From assembly GCA_022925895.1 (NCBI GenBank), contig JAKSYS010000641.1, forward strand, positions 1-36,186: a stretch of 36,186 bases of DNA. The letters are read 5' to 3'. Numbering within the stretch: position 1 is the first letter of the stretch; the number at the start of each line of letters is the position of its first letter. Origin of the DNA: Fragilaria crotonensis. Taxonomy: Eukaryota > Bacillariophyta > Fragilariophyceae > Fragilariales > Fragilariaceae. The notes beneath the pieces were generated by a model. The model did not search any database, had not been told where the DNA came from, and worked only from the letters and a program-made list of their open reading frames with translations. The translations under genes and the position numbers were made by a program. Positions 1-10,860 of this stretch are shown one piece after another.

Positions 1-1062
1 GACCATTCTGTTCAATGCCTTCCAGTGATCTTCACCTGGGTTCGATAGGTGCTGTGCCAGTTCTCGAGCTGCGTTGGCCAAATCCGGTGCCAGTTTCGTC
101 GTTAAATACATGATCTTTCCAACCATTGACCTGTAATCCGTCATATTAACCGTAGGTCCTTCGTTTTTACTTAGTACTTGTTCGGGTATCGGGCGTGTCG
201 TGAGTCTTGACTTCTTGCAAGTAATCTTCTCGTAGGTTTCACGATTTCATCTTCAAGTTTGTTCATCTTCGCGGTGATAATTTTTCATTTTCGTCCACGC
301 TCCAATCGTACCATACTCTAAGTGCTTCTTCAACTTTCCGAGATCAGATATATTGAATCGTTCCTTAAGCTTCGTCTTGATTCCTCAATCGCCTTTCCAG
401 TCCAACAAAATTACGTCATCCACGTGTACAACTGCCATGAGGTCATATGCCCTTTCGTGTCTTTCAGTAGTACATGCACGGATCAACCAGACTTTGAATC
501 ATTTTCATGTAGGCGTCAGGTACTTACGTGTGTCTTCATAAAAGTCTTGGGACATCCACTCCTCCATACATCGGACGAGTCAACATAATACAATAACGCC
601 TCAATTAACCGTTATATATCCCAATTCAACAATACCTTCCGGCCACTCTGCAAATACTGGCTTGTCGTCTTCAAGTTCCGCGTTTAAGAACGCTGCTTCG
701 ATGTCAATCATCTCAATCAACCTTCGTCTTGCCTGTACAGCGCGATAGTAATCGAGTCTGACCGTAGTATCCGTTGCAACTGGTGAAAATGACTCTGTTA
801 TAGTCCACCCAGGTACCATCACGTAGCCCTTCAGTACGATTCTGCTCTTGTACCGTAGTGTGCCGTCCTGTTCCTCCTTGATCTTGAAAATCCACTTAAC
901 AGGTATAGGTTTCGTCCATTCAACTTGTCCTTGAATTTCTTCCATGCGTCGCGTGATGCAATTATTAATTTCGGACTTAGCGGACGGTATCCACTCTTGC
1001 TTCTTCGATCCGGTCACAGCTGCACGAAATGTCTTAGGTTCGCCTGGGTCCGACGTAAGCAT
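1..1062 (-). pseudogene. pol: Copia reverse transcriptase (RVT_2), 3' end outside the window
   Basis: The stretch 601-1062 has the N-terminal half of a Copia reverse transcriptase: PVKWIFKIKEEQDGTLRYKSRIVLKGY, then MIDIEAAFLNAELE, which carries the first catalytic Asp. In another frame the polymerase motif HVDD is encoded at 415-426, followed by hydrophobic residues. At 1-90 the frame reads PDLANAARELAQHLSNPGEDHWKAL, the conserved segment between reverse transcriptase and RNase H. There is at least one frameshift between 426 and 601. All key motifs are recognisable but the reading frame is not continuous. Confidence 0.88.
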
Positions 1063-1815
1063 GGTATTAAATACCAGATGCGCAATTCGAGTTCTGCTTC
1101 TTGTACGCGTCCAGGCTCGTCGTTTTCGATCACAACTGGACTCTCAATTCCAAGTTTTCAATTCTCTTTCCAATGGTGTTGTCCTCTGCTTTTGCTGTTC
1201 CTCGACCATTTCTTCGGCATTCTCGATGATTGTTTGTTCTGTGAGCAACTCCACGATTAAGCTCTTCAGCTGTCGCCTTCCTTTCGCAATATGATGACGT
1301 CTTCGTCGTCATCAGGTCGGAATCGAAAAGAATTGATGTTGAGGCACGTCCATTTTCGTTTCGTTCTAAATAGTGTACCTCGTCTTCTTTCGTTCTCTCT
1401 CGCTCAATCATCGACTCTATCCTCCCTGCTGAAGACATGGGAGTTTCAGCCGGTTGCAATGCAGTCATGGTCGCGATTTCCTCATCATACTCTGGAATGA
1501 GATGAATTTGGGAGTCAATTCCTCTTCATCTGCCGCCAATTCAGCTTCCACCTCTTCCAGATCTTCGCCTAGGACCATCTGACGGTCAAAGGCCTCGGCC
1601 ATTGTCAATCTGATGTCATTTTCAGCCTTTGTCAAGTCAGCCCATGCATGAATATCTCTTGTTTCAACAATTTTCCACTGTAAGGATTGTACATCCTGTA
1701 CACATCTGCATGGTTCTCAGCATAGCCAACCATGATCATCTTGGTGGCTTTCTCCTGAACTTCCCCTCATTGTCCCTCTGTTTGTAACATAGCCAATTCA
1801 ATATACTCCACTGTG

Positions 1816-2420
1816 CTACCGTATATCGTGCACGGGGTACCGTAGAACAGTTCGTCTGGGGTACTGTACTGCGGGTATTGGGTAGTGTATTCCAAGTACC
1901 GCCGCAGTCTTCGTCGCTTCCGCCCACAGTTTTCCTTGTAGAAATTTGGTCCATCCTGCAGACAGCATCATAGCCAGTGCTCTGTTGGCGTCTCGTGCAA
2001 ACATGCGTTCAACAACTCCGTTATGCTGTGGTGTGCGGTGCCGTATACTCCATCTTGATATTGTACTGTCCTTCGCACATCTTCTTTAAATCCGAAATGT
2101 GTTCTCCGGCATTGTCGCATCGGACGTACTTAACTTCAATACCAGCCGCCTTCAATTTGTCCAGAAGTTCTTGAAGGTGCGCTTTATCCACTCTTCTTAG
2201 CGCCGTAAAAAGTCCCGTCTTCCTCGTTTTGTCGTCGACAATCTTGAACCAGTATCGTGATCCCGCAACCGTCTCGTTGTATGGACCACTCGTATCCATA
2301 TATAGGCGTTCGCCACGTTCTTCAGCCTCGGTCGTCGTGATCTTATTGGTTCGTTTCTGCGTAGCTTTTGCACGTGCACATCCATCGCACAGCCCACTCT
2401 CCGTAGGTTTGATCAAGCGT
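1816..2420 (-). pseudogene. pol: Copia integrase catalytic core (frameshifted)
   Basis: The segment starts with a CDGCARAKATQKR motif, the end of the HHCC zinc-binding region. The first catalytic Asp is in LYMDTSGPY and the second in VRCDNAGEH. The third, Glu, is in NGVVER, reached only after a frameshift near 2021. If the frames are followed, 35 residues separate the second Asp and the Glu, the DD35E spacing of retroviral-type integrases. The part after the Glu (1816-2004) reads RMFARDANRALAMMLSAG, typical of the helix following it. The protein would insert element cDNA into the genome. Confidence 0.88.
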
Positions 2421-2757
2421 TTTAAGCAAGCTCCGAACCACTTTCCGTCGCATGTCCAAATTTTCGATGCGCCTCATTGATGTCCATGGCTTCATTCTTC
2501 TCGTTCTCGATGGTTTCGTCGCCTCGTTTCGCAATTCCTTCGGCATTAAAGCTTCTCTTTCAAACGAAACTCGTCGCGCTTTCAGATAGTCATGCCGTCT
2601 GTTTCCTTTTCAAATTTCATCGTGTCACCAGATGGGTTCTTGAGCTCAGATTCGTCTTTCCTGCTCACAAACTCGTTCCATTCTCATTCAAACGTCCCAC
2701 ACTGATCAGGTTTCGAGCGAAGTCGGGATAACCATCACTTCCCTCAAAATCATCCGC

Positions 2758-3003
2758 TTATTGGAGTGTTTGCTCCAAACATAGATCTCCAATAGCTGTA
2801 GCTTTTAGGGTCTCATTGCTCCCAACTCTGACATGCTCTCCATCCAAAGTAGCCTTCAAATTAAACATGTTGTTGGTTGTCTTGGCAACATGAGTAGTGG
2901 CGCCCGAATCCATCAACCAGTTCTCAAAACCATCTTCATCATGGTCAGCAACAAACTTAGTTTTGCTGGAATTCGCCATGAAAACTTCTTCGTCCACTTC
3001 CAA
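2758..3003 (-). pseudogene. pol: Copia aspartic protease fragment
   Basis: The segment contains WLMDSGATTHVA, the active-site D-S/T-G triad of retroelement aspartic proteases, with the catalytic Asp encoded near 2908-2910. The surrounding pattern (VADHDEDGFENWLMDSGATTHV, then VRVGSNETL and AIGDL) matches the start of Copia pol. In this family the protease cleaves the Gag-Pol polyprotein. The frame ends at 2758 and the following gag-pre-integrase part is scrambled across frames between about 2420 and 2758, so the protein is broken here. Confidence 0.85.
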
Positions 3004-3829
3004 TACTTAGGCCTCGCGGGGTGTCCATGCGGTATTCAGTCGTGTCGGATTCCTTTTTCTTGTCTTTTTCGTCGTCGTTCCAGAAATCGTCTTCGTCATC
3101 GTTGTCATTGTCTTCGTGATTGCTTTCGTCATCGCTCGTTTCACACATATCAGCCCAACTCACGGGCTTTTTGATCCTTCGGAGATCTTCTTCGAGTTCG
3201 GCGTCGTTCTTTTCAATCCCATCGTAGTATTGACCAATTAATTCTTCTTCCGGTTTCGATACGTCGAGGGCGGTAATCGTCTCGGCAAATTTCTTGTACT
3301 TGCGATCCAACTCCGTATCAGGTTTACGTTTCCTGTTATTGTTCGCGATGTCGTTGAGAATCTCAGGGCAAGCTTGTCCAGATCGATGTCGTTTTGCACC
3401 ATGGGTTCCTCCCTGTTTCTCGTTTCGTGAATAGCCATTCCGACAAACATTCCCGAGTCGTTTCCTTGAGTTTTGCAGTGCTGCGCTCGGTGCCCAACTT
3501 GGCCACATTTGTAACATTTTCCGAAAACGAATTTTGCACTCCATTGCCATTCTTGACATTGCCTCCATTTCTCTCTTCATTGCTCTTGCAGTCTCGTGCC
3601 TTGTGCCCTTGTTTTCCACACTTGTTACACTTCCCTTTAAATTGCCTCCAGCTGTTTCGTCCGCCGGTCGTCGTGAGCGCCAAATGCTTCTGATTTCGTT
3701 CGCCTCCTTTTTCGTCTCTCTTTTCTTGAATTCGTCCATATACGGCTCAATAAACATTTGATAGTGCCCTGTGATCTCTTCAACGAAGTCTTGATGATCC
3801 ATACCCTCACGCCCAATCTTGCCGTTCAA
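2957..3829 (-). pseudogene. gag: Copia Gag C-terminal part with two CCHC zinc knuckles
   Basis: Two nucleic-acid-binding zinc knuckles are visible, each CX2CX4HX4C. The first, CNKCGKQGHKARDC, is at 3588-3629. The second, CYKCGQVGHRAQHC, is at 3475-3516 and in a different frame, so a frameshift lies between them. They are followed by a lysine-rich stretch and a strongly acidic Asp/Glu/Asn tract (about 3060-3180). Zinc knuckles package the element RNA in this family. The frame changes again before the protease. Two knuckles instead of one is a modest but real feature of this copy. Confidence 0.85.
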
Positions 3830-4380
3830 CGAAGTGATAACGGCCTCGTATCGTTTGTAAACGTGCCAAAATTGTTGCTTGCATCTGTTCTTGGCTTCTC
3901 ATGGTTCCATTTTCACACTTACCAACCTCTCTGTTCAACCTTTCGAGCTCCAATATCCACATGTGCGGGTCCTCCATGTCATTCTTCATGTAACACTTTT
4001 CTAATTGCGTAGTTGCCTTCACAAGGTCTTTCGTCTTCTTCGAATCGTAACGACTTTTCAACGCTTTCCACATGTCGTTCGCCGTCTCTTCGGCCTCGAT
4101 AATCGCAAATGCGTCGCCCTGGCATGACATAAAAAAATTGCGAGCATCGTTGTTCCACTTCTGCGCTTGTTCTTCCTCTCTTGTCAACTCCACAGCCCCT
4201 GGGCTTGGCAGCTTCAACTTTCCAGCAGGCCCCTCTCAAAGCCTTTGGACGCAGCAAACACTTCTGCCTTCTTGAAGAACTCTCGCGGTTCCATACCGCC
4301 CTTCGTCTTGTCATTTCCCCAAAGGGAATGACCTTGATCGTCTCGAGCGGACTCGACTTCATCGTCGCTTCGCTCGCCAT
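3807..4380 (-). pseudogene. gag: Copia Gag, N-terminal UBN2 region (frameshifted)
   Basis: Gag forms the virus-like particle of LTR retrotransposons. The likely start is ATG at 4380, followed by a short Ser/Glu-rich leader and the phrase KVIPFG. The frame then shifts twice, near 4315 and 4210, before a clean stretch from 4217 to 3807. That stretch has the helical UBN2-type pattern: AQKWNNDARNFF, DMWKALKSRYDS, LEKCYMKNDMEDPHMWI and LERLNREV. The region continues in another frame into the zinc knuckles at 3475-3629. Neighbouring protease and integrase segments on the same strand support the assignment. As written the gene is broken. Confidence 0.85.
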
Positions 4381-4547
4381 CGTCGTCGTCGTTAGATCTT
4401 AACTCTCAAAACAATCGTTTTATAAAACGTGTTGAGAATCCCAGATATCGTGAGCGCGGTACCACAGTACTTGCTCTGGTTATGGGGAATAACTGCGGTT
4501 GTCAGGCCTTGACAAAATCTGTAAAGTAAAAGTTATGAGTTTAGGTT
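4381..4547 (-). other. Presumed untranslated leader of the left Copia element
   Basis: This stretch lies just 5' of the gag start on the minus strand and should hold the primer-binding site and the LTR edge. I see no convincing TG...CA boundary. On the minus strand TTTTACTTTACAG near 4525-4537 could be a splice acceptor or an LTR end (..TTTACA). Neither can be confirmed without the other LTR, which is outside the window. Confidence 0.3.
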
Positions 4548-4883
4548 CTAACTAAACTCCTCTTCCAGTTCCCTTCTCTGTCTCTCCAGAACCTTCTCCA
4601 TCCTTCTTCCTTCCTTGTGTCTCTTCTTGTTCTTCCCAGTTCTTTTATAGTGGACTTCTGTCCAATCTCCTACATGTTTAATGTTCTTCATTGACTTTCC
4701 ATAGTTTTCGTCCTCCGATGGAATCTTGGTTTGTTGGACTCTTTGGAAATCCGTAGATCGATTAATTTCGAATTCTTTATCACAGTTCAATCGTGCATTC
4801 AATTCCGAGTTCACGTCTGACTCGAATCTGACATTCCGTCCAAACGTCGAATCTCTCTCAGCTTCGCCAACGACAGTATTCAC
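4548..4883 (-). other. Open frame of 111 codons, unknown; possibly in the LTR of the left Copia element
   Basis: An uninterrupted 111-codon minus-strand frame lies directly upstream of the left element's gag. It is rich in Lys, Arg and Glu, with a basic stretch KRTGKNKKRHKEGRR and a charged C-terminus. I recognise no domain. A TATA-like CTATAAAAG (minus strand, near 4645-4655) sits inside it, which would suit a U3/R region better than a gene. It may be chance, LTR sequence or a small unknown gene. I do not claim it is expressed. Confidence 0.2.
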
Positions 4884-7113
4884 TGTCCCACCGGTACTGG
4901 ACTTATCCAGTAGCCTACTATCCTCGACAACAAGATATGGCAGGTTTCACGTCCGAAAATCCTGGCGCAGGACATGGTATATATTGTACGCAAGACTGCA
5001 TTTCGTTCTCAATTGACGTCATCTTTACATTGAGTTGTCGTGCTGAAAGCAAGCGTTTCGCCATGAGATTGCATGCCGTCGTTTGCATTAGATGCACTAT
5101 TTTTAAGCTACCCAGCCCCAACAGTTGCCTTCCAAATACTTCCAAGAAACGTTCTGTGTAGGCTGGGTAGTCTATCTCCGTGTCTGACACACGTATTTAC
5201 ACTGTTTTGTCAAGGGCTGTAGTGTTCATACGATGCAACACAACATACGTCCATAGAATGTTGTATTCGTTGCACGGCTCCCTGGCAGAACGTGAGTGGA
5301 TGCATTGAGGATGCTTGGTTGCTAGGATGTTTAACTTGCCCTTTGGTTTCAGCCCACTCCCCACTTAGCTTTTGCAAAGTTGAGTTCTTGTCGGTGGCTC
5401 TCTTTTGCAAAGTCACTTTGTGTTGGAGCATTATACACTGCCCATGACCCTATACACCGATACGGCAGTCAATTGGTTTCTGGAGTTTCACATCAATGCG
5501 AGTGGGTTCCTCTCCATAAGTGGACCAGCGAATGAGTGTACCTACAAGCATCCAGTTTTGATGGAAGTCTTGCTACCTTGCTTCACGCAACAATCCACCA
5601 GTCAGTTTTGTTTTTATGTCTTCATTGTTGCGATACAAGCTACTATCAGATCATTCTTTGCAATTGAACTCATAACGTTTCAGGCATCTTTTTAATAATT
5701 GGCATTGTCGTTGCTAACGTTGCTTCCCTTTTCATCTCTGCAGGTTGCTCACACCTGCCCGCTTTCTCTCGTTCAGCCATTCTCCCAGCATGGCGTGTCG
5801 GTTCGGCTTCCATATTTGCCTCAACCTCTTAAAGTTATTCCCATGGGGGTCTGATCATCTGGTGACTTTGAGCGGATGATTTAGCTTACATCAAGACGAA
5901 CACGTCGCGTTCCTTCTGGAGAAGGGCGTGGCTTCAAAACAATCGGAGGAGGGCTGCCCTCTTGGCGTCAATGGGACAAATGCTTCAAAAATGCACTTCT
6001 TAATCCATGACTTATCCACCTTCTACAATGGATGACAATTCACAAAGGATTTGCATGGCAGCTCGGCCACAGGTCACAATCGATTAACGGCTTCACGCAT
6101 GCACTGTTCTTGGGGAACGGGATCACGAAAATCATCCGATGGGAGCCGCACTGGATTTGGCTGATATTGTAGCAGTTCTTGGAATACTGCTGCCGGTAGT
6201 GCTCTGAATACTGAATAGTAAAGTCTTTGTGGTTGTTACTCTTGATGATGATCATGACTGCAGTTACTGTGTGCATCAACCTTCCAGGTCAATTGGCCGG
6301 AGTAGAATTTCCGTTCTCAGCAGGCGTTCATTTGCAAGCACGACAGCCAGCAGCCTTCATTAGCGCCTTCTCCCCTTCTCGTAAAACGACACCTTTTATG
6401 ATGGCGGTCCCACTGGGGCCTGTTAGCTCGGGAAAGAGTAGATCCAACCGTAGTGATTAGTGAAGGACCCGCACAACACAGACCACAGCTCCGAGCTGGA
6501 GTTCCATTCACTACCACGCCACATTCGTGATGTGGTGAAGGAGCTACTTCTTCCTGTCGTTTCAGAAGACCCGGGTTAGCCGATATGAAGTCTGCGTCAA
6601 ATGTGAAGTTCAAGAACCAAACAATAATGAAGTGCGATCGCGATGATTTATGCTACATTGACGACAACAACATCCTGATCGCGACACAATTTGGACGAAG
6701 ATTTACTATGGGATTTTGTGATCGTGGTATAAATTCTACATTGATGTACGCCAGGACGGTTCAGGGTGAAACCTGCCATACATCTTACATCTTTGATCGT
6801 ACAGTGTACTGTGTACTGGCATAATACGTCATTTTATCTGCACACTACTACACGTACTGTACTATGCATACCAGGTGAACGTGAGCTTTCCATGCAGGTA
6901 ACGTCGTGAATGCGTTTATACTTTATTCATTACTGACGTTCTAATATCATGCCTCGTTATCCAGTACTGTACAGCTGGTTTTTCGTTGAAGCGTCCGAAC
7001 GTAGGTTGTGTACAATTCGTACCATGCACGCATATTATTTCCATATCCTTTATCAAGTTTTAGTAGCAGCTGTCTCCTGCGACCATAAAAATCCATCTCT
7101 GTCGACATGATGA
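4884..7113. other. About 2.2 kb without a supportable gene
   Basis: Only short unrelated frames occur here. Patches worth noting are a TCTCTGCAG splice-acceptor-like site near 5736-5744 on the plus strand, a 77-codon plus frame at 6227-6460 with a hydrophobic start, and GTACTGT-type motifs at 6805-6870 and 6963-6972. No domain is recognisable on either strand. The right end of the interval could contain the 3' flank of the broken transposase. Confidence 0.5.
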
Positions 7114-7440
7114 TCACACCTCGTCCTCCTCGTTTCTTGTCTTTGCTTCTTTGAGTGCACTGTTGACGAAGCCACGATCGAAGTCCAATGCACACCTGTG
7201 AGACTTGAACAATTTCATCAGGCGTTGGATTTCGGAGTACAGAAGTCCTTGATCTTCTGTTATACTTGTGGCGATGAAGTTGTGGGTACGACCTTGCTGC
7301 CTCATTCTCTGCTGACTCTCAAAGATGATGGTAAGTACAAATATATGCGCGTGCTCTCGAAGCAAACTTTCCCATCCTTTCTTTGGTCAACTCCTTGATT
7401 GAACACGTTGAATCTCTCACAAGTTGTTTGAAATTCTCTC
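7114..7440 (-). pseudogene. DDE transposase, C-terminal tail (frameshifted)
   Basis: Past the stop at 7417, one minus frame continues ELTKERMGKFASRARAYICTY and then stops. A second frame (7365-7114) picks up with LLYSEIQRLMKLFKSHRCALDFDRGFV. Both phrases belong to the end of this transposase family, where an Arg-rich helix precedes a K-F-K-S-H-R motif. At least one further frameshift near 7340 is needed to join them. A strong GGTAAGT donor-like site on the opposite strand at 7329-7335 is probably coincidental. Confidence 0.6.
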
Positions 7441-8637
7441 GTCCCCTCTTTTGAGATACAGGAACCCGTCGGTAGAAAGCCTTTGCGTGACCCCAGCAAA
7501 ATTCAATGCCTTCCCTGCTAATTCGGCATGGAACTTTGGTGTTAGAAGTACCGTGATGCCCAGCTGAGATCCAAGGTACTGAAGTGCCGTTTCCTCATCC
7601 TTGAAATCAGCACACTCTGCGATGAGATGGCGTAGGGAATACCGTAAGTCAATCTTCCCTGAAATTGTGTCTTTCTTTCCGTCGACAGTGTATTTATCTA
7701 ACTCACTTGGATCAATCAGTCCTCTTTCCCACAGAACTTGTAGCATGCCTTTAGATTTTCCTTCCCATCCAGATAGGATTTTGTCGACTTCTTTGTGAGT
7801 TTCGATTGAATTGTTTCTTGCCAATTCCTGAAGTTCGGCTTTAGTGTACCCGCGTTTTTGTTGGAGCGTCACACCCTTTTCGTTGAGCTCTTCAAGAAGG
7901 GTCTTCTTTGTTTTTTCAATTGGCTTGCTTCTTTTCCCCATTATTCGATCATGACGTTGTAAGTCACGTTGCTCTGGTGTCAAATACCATGGGCCACAGT
8001 CGTCAGTATTGAATACCATTGACTGTGTGTCTCCGATGCCCAGGGTTGGTGAGTGTGTGCCCAGATAACCCTCTTGTGACATTATGACTGTGTCTCTCAT
8101 CTGCTGTTTTGATCCTCCAAAGTTCTTTTGCATGTTGATCGCACTGAGTGCACCATCACGTTTGCGAGCGTGTCCCTGAGAATGATCGAACAAAAATACA
8201 AAATCGAAGCTTGGATATAGGATTCGTAGGCAATCAACCACATCCTCAAGCTGAAGACTCATGTGGTATGAATTCCAATAACCCTGATTATTGATTCCGA
8301 TGAACAAGTATTTTACGAAGGGGGATTCCAACAAAATCGGCTTCCTCGTTGTTCCCAAGATTTCCATCGCAGCTGTTGTATCGAGGTAATTTCCACCGCC
8401 GAGAGCTGCTGTTTGCCTTGCCATATTCACTCTTTGTAACTCATCCTCTGTCATCTGCCTGCCAAAGCCGAATTCGCGTGACACGAACGCAGAAAGCATA
8501 TACCCATCGCCCTCCGACTTGGGCAGAAGTGGCACTTGTCCTTTTGGCCCAACCCATTGTTTGGAGGACAGTAGATACTGCGCGAAGACAGACTCATCTT
8601 GACCAATAATCATCAAGGGCCTGACTGATGATGACAC
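7417..8637 (-). pseudogene. DDE transposase, catalytic half (about 406 codons), third acidic residue missing
   Basis: The frame begins without an ATG (GTG at 8637) and reads straight into IIGQDESVF, the first catalytic Asp (residue 14 from 8637), then WVGPKGQVPLLPKSEGDGYMLSAF. The second is FLFDHSQGHAR (Asp151). After the usual long insert (ILSGWEGKSKGMLQVLWERGLID, ECADFKDEETALQYL) comes TPKFHAELAGKALNFAG. Relatives, as I recall them, carry a Glu and a Trp (ELAGxGIEYSW) where this copy has Asn379 and Gly. If so the catalytic triad is incomplete. The frame stops at 7417 in the middle of the C-terminal domain. Confidence 0.72.
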
Positions 8638-10298
8638 TCGTATGCTTGTTTTGCTTCAACATCTCGCGCTGCCTCTTCTCCCCTTTTGATTCTTGATATG
8701 CAATTCTTCCAATAGTCAACGTGAAACTCAACCCGAGTCTCATCAGATATAATATCATAGTAATGATGTCCGAAATCTGTGTCTAAGGTCTTGATCGTAG
8801 CAGCTTCACTGAGTGGAAGCTGAATCCAACGCCGACAACGTGGCTCAAGCACGGTAAGGTAGTTCTTGCAGAATGCATTTCGATGTGCGACAACATCTTC
8901 ACGTTCATGGCCATCGACGTAGAAGCTCTTCCTTCTCGTATCATACTTGAATCCGAGTAATCGCATCCAGCGCCATGCTGTTGTGAAGCTCATGTTTTTA
9001 AGTCTATGTGCGCGAAGGAATAGCGCAATATCATCCTCATCTTGATCGACATCGACAGGATTGCTAGTAGGATTAATGGCTGTAGTACTTGTACTCAATG
9101 TTGACGTTTCTGCAGTATCTTCGTCTACTACCGATTCACGTTTCCACAACGCAGCCAGCCTTGGGATTACAGACGAATGAACGAATTGATAGACTGCTTC
9201 AATTGAAAGATGTGACAAGTTCTCGACGCCAAATGCAACAATCTGCTCCTTTGCGCATGGAAACACTTCGAGAACTCGAGGAAGAGGTCGTTTCCCACAC
9301 TGAACAGACAAGTTTGGGTTTGGGAAGCATTCAAAATTACGGAACACAATGTTCCAATTTGCGATGGTTTTATAGAAGGTTGCTTGCGTCATACCAACAG
9401 TGTTCAATACCTTACAAGATTCAGTGCAACAGTCTTGCCACGTCCATTCATTCATTTTTGCAAGAGCCAATCGGTACGCATAACAAAGAAACGTCGCCCT
9501 TTGCCTGACAGCGCATATCTCAGCTTTGGTACACACGTTGTCGATATCTCTACCTTGCACAACATTCCTCCAATTATTTTCTTCCTCATGAACGCTTTGA
9601 AGCAGTACAATCCTTCTCTGAAGTGCTTCCATTGGAGTTTCAGAATCGAAATCAGTATCATTCCCATCCTCGCAATTCGTTGTCCCATGTTTCTTTGGTG
9701 GTTTGAACACTCGGTATGCCTCTGGGCTACATGGCCAGTAACTTGAGCTAGAAGCATCAGCAGCAATCATTACAGCGGCCGCACCAGTATCTCCTATCCT
9801 TGCTCGTTTGCTCGGTGATTGCTCAACAATGTCTCCGATCCTTCCTCCCGTTGTAGCCTCCGTGTTGACAGGTGTAGTTATCATTGTGTCGAGAGCGGGT
9901 CTTGATCTTGTGCTTGGAATGACTAGCACATTTGCGGCTGCTTCCATTACTTTTTCGTTCCATGCACTGTTAAGTGGACATGGGTACCGTATCTGCCTTG
10001 ATTTCTCTGTGAAGTAGTAATAGAATGTGTTCTTGTATGTGACTCTGAACACTCCTGTTGTGTTTGATCCATCAAATCGGTGCATCAATTCTCCGAAAGA
10101 AGCCGACTTGGACATCCCTGTATTGAACCTTCTTACATCAATGACGCCAAGGGACGCATTGACATCAAATCTCCCTAAAGCTTCAGCCCAAGTTGATGCA
10201 GGAAGCCAGCAATTTGACAATCTCGGACCATACGTGATGTCTGTTCGAAGTAGCATGACGGCATCAGTCAAAATAGCATATTTACCTTTGTCAACCAT
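8613..10298 (-). pseudogene. DDE transposase, N-terminal half (561 codons)
   Basis: ATG at 10298 opens a 561-codon frame. The first 100 residues are of unknown fold. A low-complexity Ser/Thr/Ala linker follows, and the second half has helix-turn-helix-like stretches (MTQATFYKTIANW; NMSFTTAWRWMRLLGF). The latter is followed by SFYVDGHEREDVVAHRNAF, a signature I associate with DDE-superfamily transposases of fungi and diatoms; it normally precedes the catalytic core. The frame stops at 8613 just before the expected QDE catalytic motif, which is encoded in an overlapping frame starting near 8637. A frameshift within the 25-50 bp overlap therefore splits the gene. Confidence 0.72.
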
Positions 10299-10860
10299 TG
10301 TATCTATAGATTTATCACCAACAGTAGGTTCACTGAGTTACATAGGAAGGTGACTGCAGGAGGTAAATCTATAGATTAGAATGGAAATGTTGCAAACGAC
10401 GGCTTGAAAATCTCATTGTGGAAGCCTTGCTTCCAACACGACAAAGTCCCGCCCTCGTGACGTCATATTGGCAGTGAAATCGGTCTAGCGTAGAATTAAT
10501 ACTGGGACGTGCGCCCGGATTTTAGAACAGAAAACCAGCTGTACCTTGTACTGTGCGCCCACCTCTACACTCTAGCATGCTCGCTTGGCAAAGAATGCAA
10601 AACCGTCATTTATCGGACGTTCTCCTTTTGTCAAAACTTCCATCCGACAGACGATGCGGGGAGGGTTCCGCGAGCCACGATCAGCACAGTCCCTGATTTG
10701 AGCCTGTTATCCTGAATCCTGAGTCCAACGTCCAACCTTTACATCTTCGACGTACTGGACTACAACACAATTATACTTTTAGTTTGCTCGAACCTGTTTT
10801 CCAGTTGCTCCTATTTTCAGTAACGTCAGTCATTATTAAAGGAATGCCATTTGATTCGTC
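10299..10860. promoter_or_regulatory. Divergent intergenic region between the transposase remnant and XPG
   Basis: The region separates two divergent reading frames. It holds a 13-bp perfect inverted repeat (10302-10314 and 10364-10376, core ATCTATAGAT) next to the transposase start and a TGACGTCA palindrome at 10458-10465, a CRE/bZIP-type site. No TATA box is obvious before the XPG start. Confidence 0.4.
10302..10376. repeat. 13-bp inverted repeat before the transposase start
   Basis: ATCTATAGATTTA at 10302-10314 and its exact complement at 10364-10376, with 49 bp between. The core ATCTATAGAT is itself palindromic, so each arm could be a dimer-binding site. It sits just upstream of the transposase ATG at 10298. 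Confidence 0.6.

Larger units (their letters stand above)
1..4380 (-). mobile_element. Copia-type LTR retrotransposon, truncated by the left window edge and frameshifted
   Basis: Read on the minus strand, domains occur in the Copia (Pseudoviridae) order: Gag (UBN2 type), two CCHC zinc knuckles, aspartic protease, DDE integrase, then reverse transcriptase. The reverse transcriptase runs to position 1; RNase H and the 3' LTR must lie outside the window. The coding frame changes repeatedly, so as written the element cannot make one polyprotein. The 5' LTR should lie to the right of 4380, but with no second copy in the window I cannot set its limits. The family resembles diatom CoDi elements; this is inference from domain order and general sequence character. 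Confidence 0.9.
7114..10298 (-). mobile_element. Degenerate DDE-transposase element (DGHER/DVV type)
   Basis: Three consecutive minus-strand frames together make one long transposase-like protein: an N-terminal DNA-binding half (8613-10298), a catalytic half (7417-8637) and a C-terminal tail (about 7114-7440). The tail shows RMGKFASRARAY in one frame and KLFKSHRCALDF in another, both typical ends of this family. At least three frame changes break it. I found no convincing terminal inverted repeats, so the ends of the element are not defined; the limits given are those of the coding remains. It lies divergently, about 560 bp from the XPG gene. Confidence 0.75.

Noticed and set aside
4466-4486. 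GCTCTGGTTATGGGG on the plus strand, similar to a half-tRNA initiator-Met primer-binding site
   Set aside because: The left element reads on the minus strand, and on that strand the sequence is tRNA-like rather than complementary to the tRNA, so it cannot prime it.
7329-7335. Strong GGTAAGT donor-like site on the plus strand
   Set aside because: It lies inside the C-terminal coding remains of a minus-strand transposase and no plus-strand exon is evident.
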